Assembly (NCBI GenBank): GCA_019009955.1
Contig: CM032231.1
Coordinates: forward strand, 85,764,001 to 85,828,000
Direction of reading: 5' to 3'
Length of the DNA: 64,000 nucleotides
Source of the DNA: Riptortus pedestris
Lineage: Eukaryota > Arthropoda > Insecta > Hemiptera > Alydidae
Of the stretch, positions 23,918 through 35,478 are shown one piece after another (position 1 is the stretch's first letter; every line of letters starts with the position of its first letter). The translations under genes were made by a program, and so were the position numbers. The notes below the pieces were generated by a model. That model did not search any database, was not told the DNA's origin, and saw only the letters and a list, made by a program, of their open reading frames with translations.

Positions 23918-24117
23918 TTAACGTCCATTTTTTGCAACTAAGGCTAATTGGGACGGTAGATAACCCGTTTTCCATCCAGGGTGGGACTAAGGTGATTTAA
24001 TGAATTCCGTCACTAAATAAATTGCTATTGCCCAGGAGGGGATCGAACTCACCACTCTTGGTTTACCATGTGAAATTAAGGCCAATGGTTTAACTCACAT
24101 GGCTAACCTGGGGCCCC
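23918..24117 (-). repeat. tRNA-derived SINE, near full-length copy
   Basis: On the minus strand it runs from a ggggccccaggttagccatg head, through a B-box region gagttcgatcccctcctggg, to ttgcaaaaaatggacgttaa. It carries a deletion of about 15 bp in the body relative to 19511-19722. Confidence 0.78.
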
Positions 24118-24555
24118 ATGTTTATTAAGCTGAAGGAAAGTATTGAGGTGCCCATAGTTAAGATGGTAAGGGAAATTATAAGATTTGATCACGTTTTTCA
24201 CAATATTGAGAGAACCTCTTGCTGTGCTTCTTGTATAATTTACATTATCAGATTGAAATTCTTAGTGCTGCTATTGCTGATTTGGCACGACTCCATTTTG
24301 GAATTATGATAATAGCCGTAACTAAAGCAGTCATCACCATGCATATTTCTTTAACACTCCCAGTACCATGGGGTCCTCCGAGGACCCCAACTCTAGGAAT
24401 TTTCACGAAAACTTTATGAAAAACTTGACCAATCGAATTGTTACTTTGTGACTTTTCCTTTGAAACGGTTTTGTATCAGATCGCATTAACAGTTTTTATA
24501 GATTCTACTAGATAAACCATTAATAATTTATTTATTTCTAAAAGAAACTTAGTTT

Positions 24556-25412
24556 GGGGTCCTTGCGAGACCCCATGGTACTACACGTACAATACCACGG
24601 GTCCGGACAACCACAGACTACCACGGGGGTCCTTGCGAGACCCCATGGTACTACACGTACAATACCACGGGTCCGGACAATCACAGACTACCACGGGGGT
24701 CCTTGCGAGACCCCATGGTACTACACGTACCATACCACGGGTCCGGACAACCACAGACTACCACGGGGGTCCTTGCGAGACCCCATGGTACTACACGTAC
24801 AATACCACGGGTCCGGACAACCACAGACTACCACGGGGTTCATTGCGAGACCCCATGGTACTACTCGAACAATACCTCGGTTCCGGTCAACCACAGACTA
24901 CCACGGGGGTCCTTGCGAGACCCCATGGTACTACACGTACAATACCACGGGTCCGGACAATCACAGACTACCACGGGGGTCCTTGCGAGACCCCATGGTA
25001 CTACACGTACAATACCACGGGTCCGGACAACCACAGACTACCACGGGGGTCCTTGCGAGACCCCATGGTACTACACGTACAATACCACGGGTCCGGACAA
25101 CCACAGACTACCACGGGGGTCCTTGCGAGACCCCATGGTACTACACGTACAATACCACGGGTCCGGACAACCACAGACTACCACGGGGGTCCTTGCGAGA
25201 CCCCATGGTACTACACGTACAATACCACGGGTCCGGACAACCACAGACTACCACGGGGGTCCTTGCGAGACCCCATGGTACTACACGTACAATACCACGG
25301 GTCCGGACAATCACAGACTACCACGGGGGTCCTTGCGAGACCCCATGGTACTACACGTACAATACCACGGGTCCGGACAATCACAGACTACCACGGGGGT
25401 CCTTGCGGGACC
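24556..25412 (+). repeat. 70-bp GC-rich minisatellite, 12 copies
   Basis: Twelve head-to-tail copies of a 70-bp unit that begins ggggtccttgcgagacccc (a GGGGTC/GACCCC stem-loop) and continues tggtactacacgtacaatac, cacgggtccggacaaccaca, gactaccacg. Most copies are identical except for C/T at one site (aaccac/aatcac). Copy 5 (about 24836-24905) is the outlier with many changes. Because 70 is not a multiple of 3, all three + frames are open over ~240-308 codons; this is an arithmetic artefact, not a gene. Confidence 0.97.
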
Positions 25413-25635
25413 CCACTCTTTTTTATGACGTTTATCATATAAAAACAAACTTTATTTGGATTTATTACTTAGGAATATGAAAAATGACTACAATGAATGC
25501 ATAGCTATAACAATTTTATTGATTGTATGAAATTTATTTATTAAAAGAATTTATTGATTGTAAAATATTTATTGATTAAAATAAATTAAAAGTACAAAAT
25601 AAAATCAATCTATTCACAATTTTTACATTTAATTA

Positions 25636-25749
25636 CTATTTGCTCTTATATACAAAATTACTGCAAAAATGACACTTTATATTCACTTTGGCGTCCTTTC
25701 TTCTCGGGCACATGGGGCATCGTCCACGCCAAACAAGGCCTTTTCCTTC
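25636..25749 (-). pseudogene. PiggyBac transposase C-terminal remnant
   Basis: A minus-strand open stretch of 37 codons ending in TAG. It encodes a basic, cysteine-rich tail: WRGRCPMCPRRKDAKV, then KCHFCSNFVYKSK. The two CxxC pairs (CPMC, CHFC) spaced by 11 residues match the zinc-binding C-terminal module of piggyBac-type transposases, usually longer and with further Cys/His. In-frame TAG and TAA codons lie immediately upstream, and the catalytic DDD domain is absent. It sits in the middle of the TTAA-bounded element, as expected for a transposase remnant. Confidence 0.6.
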
Positions 25750-26117
25750 CTATTTTTACTCTCTTTTCTCGTATTCTGAAAAAAAACGGTAAGCTAAGTG
25801 ATTCTTAGAACGGCAACTGTGCTATCAAAATACGTAAAATGATGATTCCAATGAGTCAAATCAGTGAACAAAGACAATAAACGAAGGATTTTGTTTTTTT
25901 AAACAATCAATTTTTTACAACCAATAAATTATTTTAATAAATAAATTTCATACAATCAATAAAATTGTAATAGGTATGTATTAATTGTAGTCATTTTTCA
26001 TATTCCTAACTAATAAATCCAAATAAAGTATGTTTTATATGAAAAACGTCGTAAAAAAGAGTGGGGTCCCGCAAGGACCCCCGTGGTAGTCTGGACCCGT
26101 GGTATTGGGAGGGTTAA

Positions 26118-27152
26118 TCTCAATAGCTAATTATTGATACTTTATATATATATATATATATATATATGATATCGTTAATCATATTAATCTTATAGATAAT
26201 GAGAATATCCAGTTCGTTTGGATTCACAGAATGGTCACTTCATCCCAATAGGTCACACATGGTCGCTTCATTACAATACATCTCAATCATGTTCTAACAC
26301 TTTTGGGGATTATTGCGATAATAAGCGACCTTCCTGCCTACCATTACCTTCTTATTGTTATTATGGTATACTTTTTCCTCCTTATTGTTCAGACCCAGTA
26401 AGTATTTCACATCCAGGCGTTATGTGTTGTATGGACTCATATGTTTTGTTGCATAATTTACATTTTTCTGAGACACAGCTGTCCTTGGGAATATTATTAT
26501 TATTCTGATGACTAACTTGAGATAGTGGTGTCTCTCCATACTCCTAACATAATACAGAATAGTCACAAATGGGTTTGTATTCCAGGCTTCACATAGAGCC
26601 AGAGCCAACTCATACGTTCATGTTCTGGTACATGGGATGGATAGATTTATAATGAAATAGAAAACTGGATCGCAAAATCTAATACACCATTAGACGTAAT
26701 TTCTTTACTAATGTTTCTACTAATTATTGAACCCAGAGAGCGGCAACGTTCATTAATCTACTCCTGAACAATGATCATATTTCATTTATGATGGTTAATG
26801 CAAATATTCTTAAAAATTCTCTCATGATGCCTTAAACAAATGTAAGAAACAATATTCAAAATTCTAGCATGACGTCTAATTAAAATATCCAAAACAATAT
26901 TCACAGTCCTGTCTTGATGGTTAATCCAAATATCCGAAACCAATTTATTCCTAACTCAGAGAATGACACTAACAAACCATCCAAATAAAAAGCGCATGCA
27001 GAAAGGTTAAATCGAAAACTTCAAGGTGAAATCAATAATATTCACTTTACATTTCCAGTTAAACAAAATGTTAGGTTTCAAAAATATGTAGAAAGGAAAT
27101 AGTGTTTAAAAATTGATATACCTTCGAGTATTTAGCTTATAGAGAATTATTT

Positions 27153-27191
<39 letters not shown>

Positions 27192-27334
27192 AGCCACAAA
27201 TGTTTCTTCTTTGTGAAAAAAGGGTTGAAAAGTAATTTTTCTAAATTTTGACTTCACACTTCTGGTAATGTTTTATTAAAAAAGAATCAAAAATTCACAA
27301 GTTATGATCATAACCTAGGTGAAATATTATCCAT
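26118..27334. other. Intronic stretch with two (TA)n tracts
   Basis: (TA)n tracts at 26143-26166 and 27156-27188. No other recognisable feature. Small overlapping open frames at 26218-26608 have no domain. Confidence 0.5.
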
Positions 27335-27560
27335 ACTTATAAAATCGTTTTTTCATCAGCATTTTAGGAAACAAAGTTGGAAGTGAAAGGATGCAAAAGT
27401 AAATATTAGCAACCACCACATTTATTAATAAATGGCTCAAGATAATTTTCACTGACAATCTCCTTCACAAAGTTTTTACTTTATGTCCTGGGGCTGTTCA
27501 TCACTCCCTGTTAAATACAAAATATACCTTTTTTTACGTTATGTTACTAACTTTTTTTTG
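27335..27560 (+). repeat. ~226-bp duplicated block, copy 1
   Basis: Matches 29494-29720 in the same orientation with only scattered differences, from acttataaaatcgttttttc through gaaaggatgcaaaagtaaat, acatttattaataaatggct and tggggctgttcatcactccc to a T-rich end. Both copies lie in the same intron, 2.1 kb apart. Confidence 0.85.
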
Positions 27561-28617
27561 TGTTATGAACATGAAATGAATATTGGTTCATTCTCACCCG
27601 AGATTAAACAATAAAACTCTAAATCTTTTTTTTTTATATAGATATAAATGGACAGCTATGGTTGAATTTAATTTAATTAATAATGCTTTAGTAAACATTC
27701 AGTTTGCTAAAATGATTTTAAATTATATTTAACCAATCATATTTTAAATTAATCAGGACTCTTGCTGTGAGGAGAAATGATATATTTCATTGGCAAATAT
27801 TATTTACCCACATCCAATATATTTATGAAATAGAGTATTATACCCACCCCAGTTATTTAATAAAAGAGCTTTATATTCGGTGTTAGTCACTTATTGCTAA
27901 AACTTTATCAGTAAAAATTTTATGTTGCAATATTTAGCGGACTGTATTTTAAACTGAATTTAATTAAATCACATATGATCTTTTTGAAAACAAATAATAA
28001 TAATAATATTAAATGAAATAAAAGTCTTCCACCACTAGATCCATCGTAGAGGCAAACATTCGGTATAGTATTCATGAGATTTCATGCAGAAAAACTGTCA
28101 TAATTGCACCGAATGTTTAGTATTCAGAGCGTTAATCTAGTTTTTTCATTCCATTCAAGACTGAAACACCTTAACGCGGAAAAGACTTTTCATTTTAAAT
28201 CTAAAATCTAGGGTACTTGTGAAAAGCTACCACCTCTTTGCATCAAGAGAATTTGAATCCATAGTAATACACCGGTTTTTTAACCAGATCCACTTATTCT
28301 CGAGACAACACAAATGTAAATATGCCAAAACGTAATTAATGTTTAGCATTTAATATTCACGAAAATCCCTTTAATCAAAGAAATTGGTGAGTATTTGGAG
28401 AGGATGATACAAGAGTGAGAAAAAGAGAATATTGGATTGTATCTCAGTCACATTTAAAATTAATGAATAACATTAAAGAAAAAAAAAAGTAAATATTCTC
28501 CATATAAAAACATACTCTAATACCATAAATATTATATTTCTTTTCGTTCATCATCGATAAAATAAATTTTAGTAAGAATACGGCATATTTTATTATTTTG
28601 ACGAGTGCTGAAAAACA

Positions 28618-28690
28618 GCATTACCTCAAACGCCCATTAAACAGGGGCTCCTTAAATTAAGCAGATTTCGCACGTTATGTAATGAAATAT
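28618..28690 (+). repeat. Family A repeat, 5'-end fragment
   Basis: acaggggctccttaaattaa then gcagatttcgcacgttatgt matches the first ~60 bp of the family A repeat (compare 51035 and 62305). Confidence 0.55.
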
Positions 28691-29493
28691 ATTTGACGTC
28701 ATCTGGGTTCCTTTTGAACACTTATCTCACTCTAAAAAACAACAATAGCAATTTAAGGAATGTAAAAAATGTTCATTTGTGTAATAACATAAATTGAAAT
28801 TCTCATACGTAGTTGTAGAAGGAGATAATGGCTAAAAACACACAGAGCTTAAATCCTGTTAATTGTAAACTAGATAAGATGCAAATATTAAAGTTGGTGC
28901 TCTTAAAAAGAACAATAAGATAGTTCATTAAAAAGGATTAGGCGTGTATCTAAATGGAAAAAGGTGGGGCAGGGCAATGAATAAATAACAAGGATAAATG
29001 TTTATTATGCATTTATTAAGAGCCAAGATCATGGCTGCAGTGGCATGTCTACTTTTAAACTATTGAAATGAATTATCTTATGTTATGAGTGTATTCGGAA
29101 AGACAAAATACAATTTAGTTGGATTGTGGCCATCGTATGAAATACGAAGGTACATGAGAAGTGTAATATTACTACAATTGTATGTAGGGGTGTGTGGGGC
29201 TACTGTGTCTAGAAAAAATGTTCATTTAACTTTGATTGTTCAATTCAATAGACTTGCATGTCCAACAGGCCGAAGGGGTGATCTACTCCGCCTGGAGGCT
29301 TATTAGTAAGCTCGGCCTCTAATTAAAACAGTTTCCGTTAGCTAGCTATATATCTTCTGTATGTAACAACTGGTAGATGGGAGAGGAGAGATATAGGAAA
29401 GGTCATCTGACAGCAGTGGTTGGTGGACAATTAAAAAATGTTAGTAATCATTGTGTTTCGAGTACTATCTCAAAGCTCCCTTAAGAGGAATAA

Positions 29494-29720
29494 AACTTAT
29501 AAAATCGTTTTTTCATCAGCATTTTAGGAAAAAAAGTTAGAAGTGAAAGGATGAAAAATTAAATATTAGCAACTACCACATTTATTAATAAATGGCTCAA
29601 CATAATTTTCACTGACAATCTCCTTCAAAAAGTTTTTATTTTATGATCTGGGGCTGGTCATCACTCCCTGTTAAATACAAAATAAATCTTTTTTATTTTT
29701 TGTTACTAACTTTTTTTTTG
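29494..29720 (+). repeat. ~226-bp duplicated block, copy 2
   Basis: Sister of 27335-27560. It ends 150 bp upstream of the exon at 29871. High similarity indicates a recent duplication or a young dispersed repeat. Confidence 0.85.
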
Positions 29721-29870
29721 ATAAACCAAAATAACTCGGTCATCTATAGGAAAAATAATTCTCCTTGAATTCCACAAGTTTTTAAGGAACTTCAAACGTT
29801 CGCTAGTTTCACTTTCCTTTGTCGACTTTAAATATTATAATTTGTCTAACTTTGTATTATTCATTTTCAG

Positions 29871-29960
29871 ATACTACAACCTGGAAGATATTACAGCCAT
29901 TCAACTGCACGAGTTAGCTCAGCTGTTTCCGACAGACGAAGGAGTTCGTTACTTCAAAAG
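29871..29960 (+). CDS. Acid sphingomyelinase-family protein, penultimate exon
   Basis: A 90-bp exon between acceptor tcattttcag and donor AAAAG|gtaaaa. One base completes an Arg codon split with the previous exon. The translation reads YYNLEDITAIQLHELAQLFP then TDEGVRYFK, with another split Arg codon at the end. This is the helical part of the acid sphingomyelinase C-terminal domain, where family members have a similar Y.(L/I).D...L..L...F pattern. Phases in and out are both 2-type, so skipping this exon would preserve frame. It lies in a 12.7-kb interval with the flanking exons and no competing gene. Confidence 0.9.
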
Positions 29961-31086
29961 GTAAAACCTTACACCTATATTTTGGGTACTTGGAGAAGGA
30001 GCTTTGTGTCAAAATACGGATTTTTTTTAAATCAGTGGAAATGGTGCGATTACTGTTCTGACTTCCAACGTTTTCTTCATCAATCTCTTTATTGAGTATT
30101 ATATTTTATCCACCACAAGTTCTAACAATACCTGTCACCTGTAGTAATATCCCTATGTATATGGTGCCACAGGCATAAGATAATATTTCCAGGATTTCCA
30201 CTTCATGAGCGAGCACAAATAGAAGCGATAATAATGGGTCTCATTCCCCCTTATAATCTCAAAGATATTTGAGGATTTAACAAAGATTTTGACTTTAAAG
30301 TACTCCTTTCCATTGCCATCCTCCTTAATCTGATAACCCTAGATAATCCCAAGGACTGGAATACCTCGAGCAATTTTAATCAAGCATTTTCTGTCGAATG
30401 TCAATTATTGGTGTATTTTAGCATAATCGACTATGCGTTTTTTTAACCTAATTTACCTAATCCTGAAGATATTATATATGGTATCTGGATACTAGCCAGT
30501 TTTCTATCGGCCTTTTCCATCATGCTATGCCGGCAGTACCTCATAAGATATGCAGAGAATTGCAATGCACCTATAATATTCAAATTTTAGTTTTTTATCA
30601 TTATTATAGAAAGGACTATTGCCCATTGGAGTCTAAATTCCGCAACCGTTTTGTAATTTTTAAGGATAACCAATATCAACTGTTAAACCTCATCTAAGGC
30701 CCTCTGGATGTTCCAGCAGTTCCAAAGGGATATCAACAGAAACGAAGGATTAAATTTTTTTTTTTTGCAGTCTTGTTTAAATCATCAAACTGTACTTCGG
30801 TCGAATGACGACCAAAAAACCATTTTTGTTCATACTAGTAAATTTCTTTGGTGCTTGGTAGATTTCTGCGCATTTATTTATCCAACAAAGGTACTAAAAT
30901 TACAAAAACATTCCAAAATTAAAAATAAGGTTCAGTAAATACTGCATAATAGTACTGTGTTTTGAGTATTTAGATAAAACTTTCTATACGTAATCAATCA
31001 ATAGTGTATTTTTTATTCTTAGGTCGATTTAACAACCTCATCAAGAATCGTAATTAATCGTAATCTTAATAAACTGTATTTTACAG

Positions 31087-31312
31087 ATATTGGCTGGCCA
31101 ACTCCGTGAGAACATACGACTTCCCGATGAAAGGAACCTGGAAGACTGCCCACTACTGCGCCATCACCCAGATAGACTACAGCCAATACCACCAGTGCAT
31201 TGATAAGAGAACGAGTGCACTTGCAGCTTCCAGAGCTATGCAGAGCGATGCAGTCCGGCTAGTCGCCAGTCTCCTCCCAATAATTATCGGCTCGCTTCTA
31301 CTTGCAAGGTGA
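31087..31312 (+). CDS. Acid sphingomyelinase-family protein, terminal exon
   Basis: Acceptor attttacag, then an A completes the split Arg codon, and the frame runs YWLANSVRTYDFPMKGTWKT, AHYCAITQIDYSQYHQC, and so on to TGA at 31310-31312. The two cysteines in HYC...HQC fit the last disulfide of the family (C594-C607 in human SMPD1). The neighbouring CxxxC disulfide of SMPD1 has no counterpart: its place reads FPMKGTW. Beyond the last cysteine there are about 38 extra residues ending in a hydrophobic run (LVASLLPIIIGSLLLAR), which resembles a GPI-attachment signal; SMPDL3B is a known GPI-anchored member. That membrane anchoring is inference. Intron upstream: 1126 bp. Confidence 0.9.
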
Positions 31313-31358
31313 TAAGGAGGCCCAAAAATCAAAGAGCTCTTTCGTACATTTTTGACTG

Positions 31359-31364
31359 AATAAA
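31359..31364 (+). promoter_or_regulatory. Candidate polyadenylation signal AATAAA
   Basis: The first AATAAA after the stop codon, 46 nt downstream, so its use would give a very short 3' UTR. In AT-rich DNA such hexamers are frequent, and several later ones exist, so the actual site is uncertain. Confidence 0.4.
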
Positions 31365-34120
31365 CAGCAGCATCGGTGGATTTTCTTCAAGAATGGGATG
31401 TACGTCCATGAAATTGAAATATCCTGTATGTTCATGAATTTTCCCTTTTAACAAGTTTTTTTTCCGAACGGTAGAATATTTGTTCGAGCAGATATATCAA
31501 GAATAATATAATTCTTGGTAATACTAATCTATAATAATGTAATTATAATGGAAACCGTTTTCTTAAAGTTATGACTAATTGTTACCATTCAATAGGAAAA
31601 TAATCAAGGGGTGTATTTTCTTCAATGCCACATATTATTTATAATTCTGCTAAAATTGTTATATGCACTATATAAATATTAAAAAAAATGTATCTACTTC
31701 GTTAGATTAAATTTTCTCTTACGTTTTATGTTTCCAAAACTATGTATTGCACAGTCCACTTTGTTTATCGGCTTTAGAAATTCGTTAGTCCAAGAGAAAT
31801 AGTTTGATACTCCCAGCAATTTAAAATCTCTCTAACAATACAATTTCGTTCCTTATTCAACAACTAACACAGTAAAAATTCTCAGGGAGAATACAAACAC
31901 TACTAAATATCTTAAAAAAATTAGATTGTCTGATACAAAGGCAACAAAAAAAGAAATAAGAAGAATACCGAAATCGGTCATAGCGGAATAAAATATATCT
32001 ATCTCATAACTATTCATATTAAAGGAAATAATGTATAATCAATGACAAAAATACTCAGCTAAATAAATTAAATAAGATTAGCATTTAATAAACAAACTCA
32101 GTTCAGTAGTTTCACTTCTAAATTGTCAATCGTTATCAAAATAGCTCAAATATGAACTACTATAGTTTGATTTCACACACATTCTCAATAAATTAAAAAT
32201 GAGCCAAATTGTTGTTAAATCATTGAAGATATATAAAACAGATTATCATTTTTCGCATTCAATGATGAAAGAATCCATTTCTTTAACCCTGTAGAAAGTT
32301 ATTAATGATTTTAGTTGATTAATAATTGATTTTAAGTAGGTTTTATAATAATTTTGATTTTTTCGTTATGGTATTGAATTATGTAAATCATGGAAAAATC
32401 ATTTAGGCCAGTCCAGAAAAAATAAATTTGACAGAACGGTTGTCAAAATGTTTTTTTTCCCCATTTTTTAAATCCCCACTTTTGTGACGATAATTATAAT
32501 CAAAATAACTCTATTTGAGTTAGGTAATTGTCACACAATTAGAATTGATTAACTTTCCTGGAGTATTTTTCAATGAATATATTTCTTAACGTTTCATGAA
32601 CTATGAGGAAGAATTTCATTTAAATGGACCACAAATTGTGACGGATACGACTTAGTTAACAGTTACCAGTTAATAAATGTAAAATTATTAAATGCTTTAT
32701 TTTTTAATTAATTAACATTATTTTATAATAATTCATTAACTCTTAAAATCCTTGAATATTTTTTAAACATATGAATGTTATATTTTAGTCATTAAATTAT
32801 TACTTTCCATTTATATTAAGAAGATAACATTGTGTTTATATAAAAGTTAATTGCAAATGGAAATCATGAAAGAGGTGGTTACAAAATTTATTTGACCTGT
32901 CATAAATATTTTATACAAGTGAGATTTTCGACCTATAATCGCCGGACGAAAATCAAGGAATGATTTTGAATAGCACTCATTTCAGATTTTCAACCGAGTA
33001 AATAGTTTTGATTAAAATAATATTTGTGAAAAGGATTAATCTTGGATTGAATTACAGGGCTTATAACATGATGCTGTAAAAAAAAGTGTTGTTTATTATT
33101 GGTATGAAACAGACCGTTATGAAAATAGACAATGCTCATGAAACTATTTGTCGAGCATCTGTTTGCCCTTCTGTCAATGAATTTGTTGGTTTTAGTTCAT
33201 CTAGTACGCTTCATGAAATCAAGTTCGCAATCATCTTTCTGTGTAAACCTTTCATGTTGACTTTAGATTTTTATTTCTTCATCCTTGTTTTTAAATAAAC
33301 CCAGCACCAGCAACAGGTAAACTTGAAGTTAGCATGCATAAAATGTATGGGATGTCATTAATGCGACCCTATCCATTCAAAAAATATTACATAACTCACC
33401 TTCACTATATAAGACACAGAAAGCCCTGAGAACTTATTATTATAATCTAAATGTTCTTTATGTAAGCAGTTGAAACGTACCTTTGATGTCTGTATAAAAT
33501 ACTTGCTATTAATAATAACTTTAGCTATATGTAAATTGCATCAATGGGATGTCATTATCGTGTAAATAAAATAATTGTTTGTTGTTTTTTATCTGTTAAA
33601 ACACAAACACAGGCACATAAAGGTATCAGAATAAGAATTAAAAAAAAAACTTGCAAAGGTAATATAAAAGAAACTATTGGTGTTAGAAAATCTGTTTAGA
33701 CTCAAATTATTTCAATAATCTTGTCCACTTTCACTTAATTCTCATAACCGTCACGAGATGTCTAATAGTTAAACAGCATGACATGCAAATTACCTTTAAC
33801 ACGAATCTTCAATGTTACCAATTGGATGAGAGAGTTAAAAGACATTTATAAAATACTATACTAAGATTTTTGTGAAGTATTTAATTAAAGTATAATATTT
33901 TAAATTCAATGTTATTAAGATGAGGATGAGTTTATCTTATTCATAAATATATTTGTAAATAATGTTCCATGACCGTTAGAATCACATAAGTATTAAATTA
34001 CGCCAAGAGCAGTTATAAAAACGACTGTTGTAGAAAATATGACCAATTTAACTTTGATTAAAAATCGATGGTGGTAGGTCAATGAAAAAGGAAAAGCTCA
34101 AATAATTACTAAAACAATTT
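31365..34120. other. Unassigned AT-rich intergenic stretch
   Basis: No gene, tRNA or clear repeat was seen. The 70-codon frame at 33086-33298 shows no domain. This is the presumed 3' UTR and flank of the sphingomyelinase-family gene. Confidence 0.5.
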
Positions 34121-34487
34121 TTATTTCTCTACTAGTTTTGCGCCCACATGGCGTTTTATCAGGAGAAAATATAATGATAAGAGGTGATTACACTATCGGC
34201 TAAATCGTATTATAGGACCTTCCACTAGCCCTGCCAGTCAGAGAATGGCTAAAAAAATATGGTGTAAGTTAGCTTCATTTATACTTCCTTAGGAAAATCG
34301 ATATTTTTATTACGTGAAGTATCGATCTAAATCAGCTTACTCGACCCACCATACTTTGTAAGCCATGCTCTTACTGGTACGGGCAGTAGAAGGTCCTGTG
34401 TAAGCCCCTAGCAGCGAAGCTACCCTCTCAGTATTATATTTTCTCCTCAAAATGCGTCATGTGGACACTACACTAGTAGAGAAATAA
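34121..34487. mobile_element. Small foldback (inverted-repeat) element
   Basis: The two halves are reverse complements over most of their length. The left starts ttatttctctactag and continues cccacatggcgttttatcag, gagaaaatataat, aggaccttccactagccctg. The right, read inward, gives ttatttctctactag, tccacatgacgcattttgag, gagaaaatataat, aggaccttctactgcccgta. Arms are about 160-170 bp around a short AT-rich centre. No coding capacity. Target duplication is not clear. A MITE-like element, superfamily unknown. Confidence 0.75.
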
Positions 34488-34982
34488 AGTAAAGGGTTAG
34501 AACCGCCAGTATAGATGATAGATACTGTTGTCATATCTGCCGGCGGAGTCCGTCGTAACTGGCTGATGGTCGAGTACAGATGGCAAGCGCTTTCGATGCG
34601 ATGGCACCATCTTCAAGCCGACTAGAGTCGAACACCTGACCAATATTCATTTGAGGTTTACCTTTTTTGTTGACCTTCCGCCGTGGATTGGATATATAAA
34701 TGCCCAACTAAAAACTCAATTACATTGGATTCCGTTTACTTGTATCACCATGGAATAAAACTGAGTACCTAGGCAGGATAATCCAGACAGGAATTATAAT
34801 TAAATCGTCTGAGAAAAATAATAATTATTTCTGGGTATCTGTTCAACATGTTGGATATTTTCAAAATACTAAATGTCAGTAATTCGCAGTCAAAATATAA
34901 TGTCATAATTCAAATATCAAATGAAAATAAATTATAAAACTAATAATTTAAATTTACTATTTACATCAATAAACAATATTTA
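34488..34982. other. Unassigned stretch
   Basis: About 34520-34700 is markedly richer in GC (gccggcggagtccgtcgtaa region, and ttccgccgtggattggatat followed by a TATA-like ataaatg). It might be a fragment of an LTR or other element, but no second copy is in this window. Confidence 0.35.
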
Positions 34983-35411
34983 AAAAGTCCATCACTCATG
35001 GGCAGCGTAAACTAAGTAAGTTATACAATAGAGATATCTCTATACAGTGCCAAACAGTTACGGAAACGGCCGAACTAGCTTTCGGCGGGAACAAATAGAA
35101 GCGACCAAAGCTCGTCCGTTACACTTAATTAAAATGCAAATATCTCGGTTAATATTCAAGATAGTGAATAAATGTGTATAACAATCTTTATAGTAAATTT
35201 AATTTGCAATAAGATCGGATCTATACTATTTTTCGATCCGATGTACAGTACCGGATATATTTCGAATTTTCGAATTTCCCCCCTCTTAATCCCCCCTCCC
35301 ACTGGTTCGATTTCAGCCGTTAACGAACTTGATCTTTCTTTTTACATAAAACGACTAAATATGAGTTTGGTAACGATTAAACAATAATTGCGACCGCTAG
35401 ATCGGTAACAG

Positions 35412-35478
<67 letters not shown>

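Larger units (their letters stand above)
24351..26117. mobile_element. PiggyBac-like element carrying a minisatellite
   Basis: Both ends abut TTAA (24351-24354 and 26114-26117). The termini match: left CACTCCCAGTACCATGGGGT, right, read inward, CCCTCCCAATACCACGGGTC. Inside the left end is GGGGTCCTC-C-GAGGACCCC (24370-24388). Then come ~160 bp of unique DNA, a 12-copy 70-bp array, and a long inverted repeat whose arms are about 25340-25590 and 25895-26113. The centre holds the last codons of a transposase on the minus strand. The TTAA sites, the ends and the cysteine-rich tail together support piggyBac. The element is defective. Confidence 0.75.
18351..29870 (+). other. Intron, 11.5 kb, repeat-laden
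   Basis: A GT..AG intron joining phase-compatible exons. It contains three long antisense SINE copies, two sense SINE tails, a family A fragment, a Helitron piece, a piggyBac-like element with a minisatellite, (TA)n tracts and one copy of a ~226-bp duplicated block. The stretches 22369-23301, 26167-27334 and 27561-28617 otherwise show nothing recognisable. Confidence 0.85.

Noticed and set aside
24554..25480. Open frame of 308 codons and two more of 269 and 241 codons
   Set aside because: All three forward frames are open because a stop-free 70-bp unit is repeated and cycles through the frames; this is the minisatellite, not a gene.
26218..26608. Overlapping + and - open frames in the large intron
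   Set aside because: Random-looking composition, opposite-strand overlap and no splice junctions.
34520..34700. Possible ribozyme (hammerhead-like) in a GC-richer patch
   Set aside because: The conserved hammerhead core elements are not present in the right order, and no second copy is seen.
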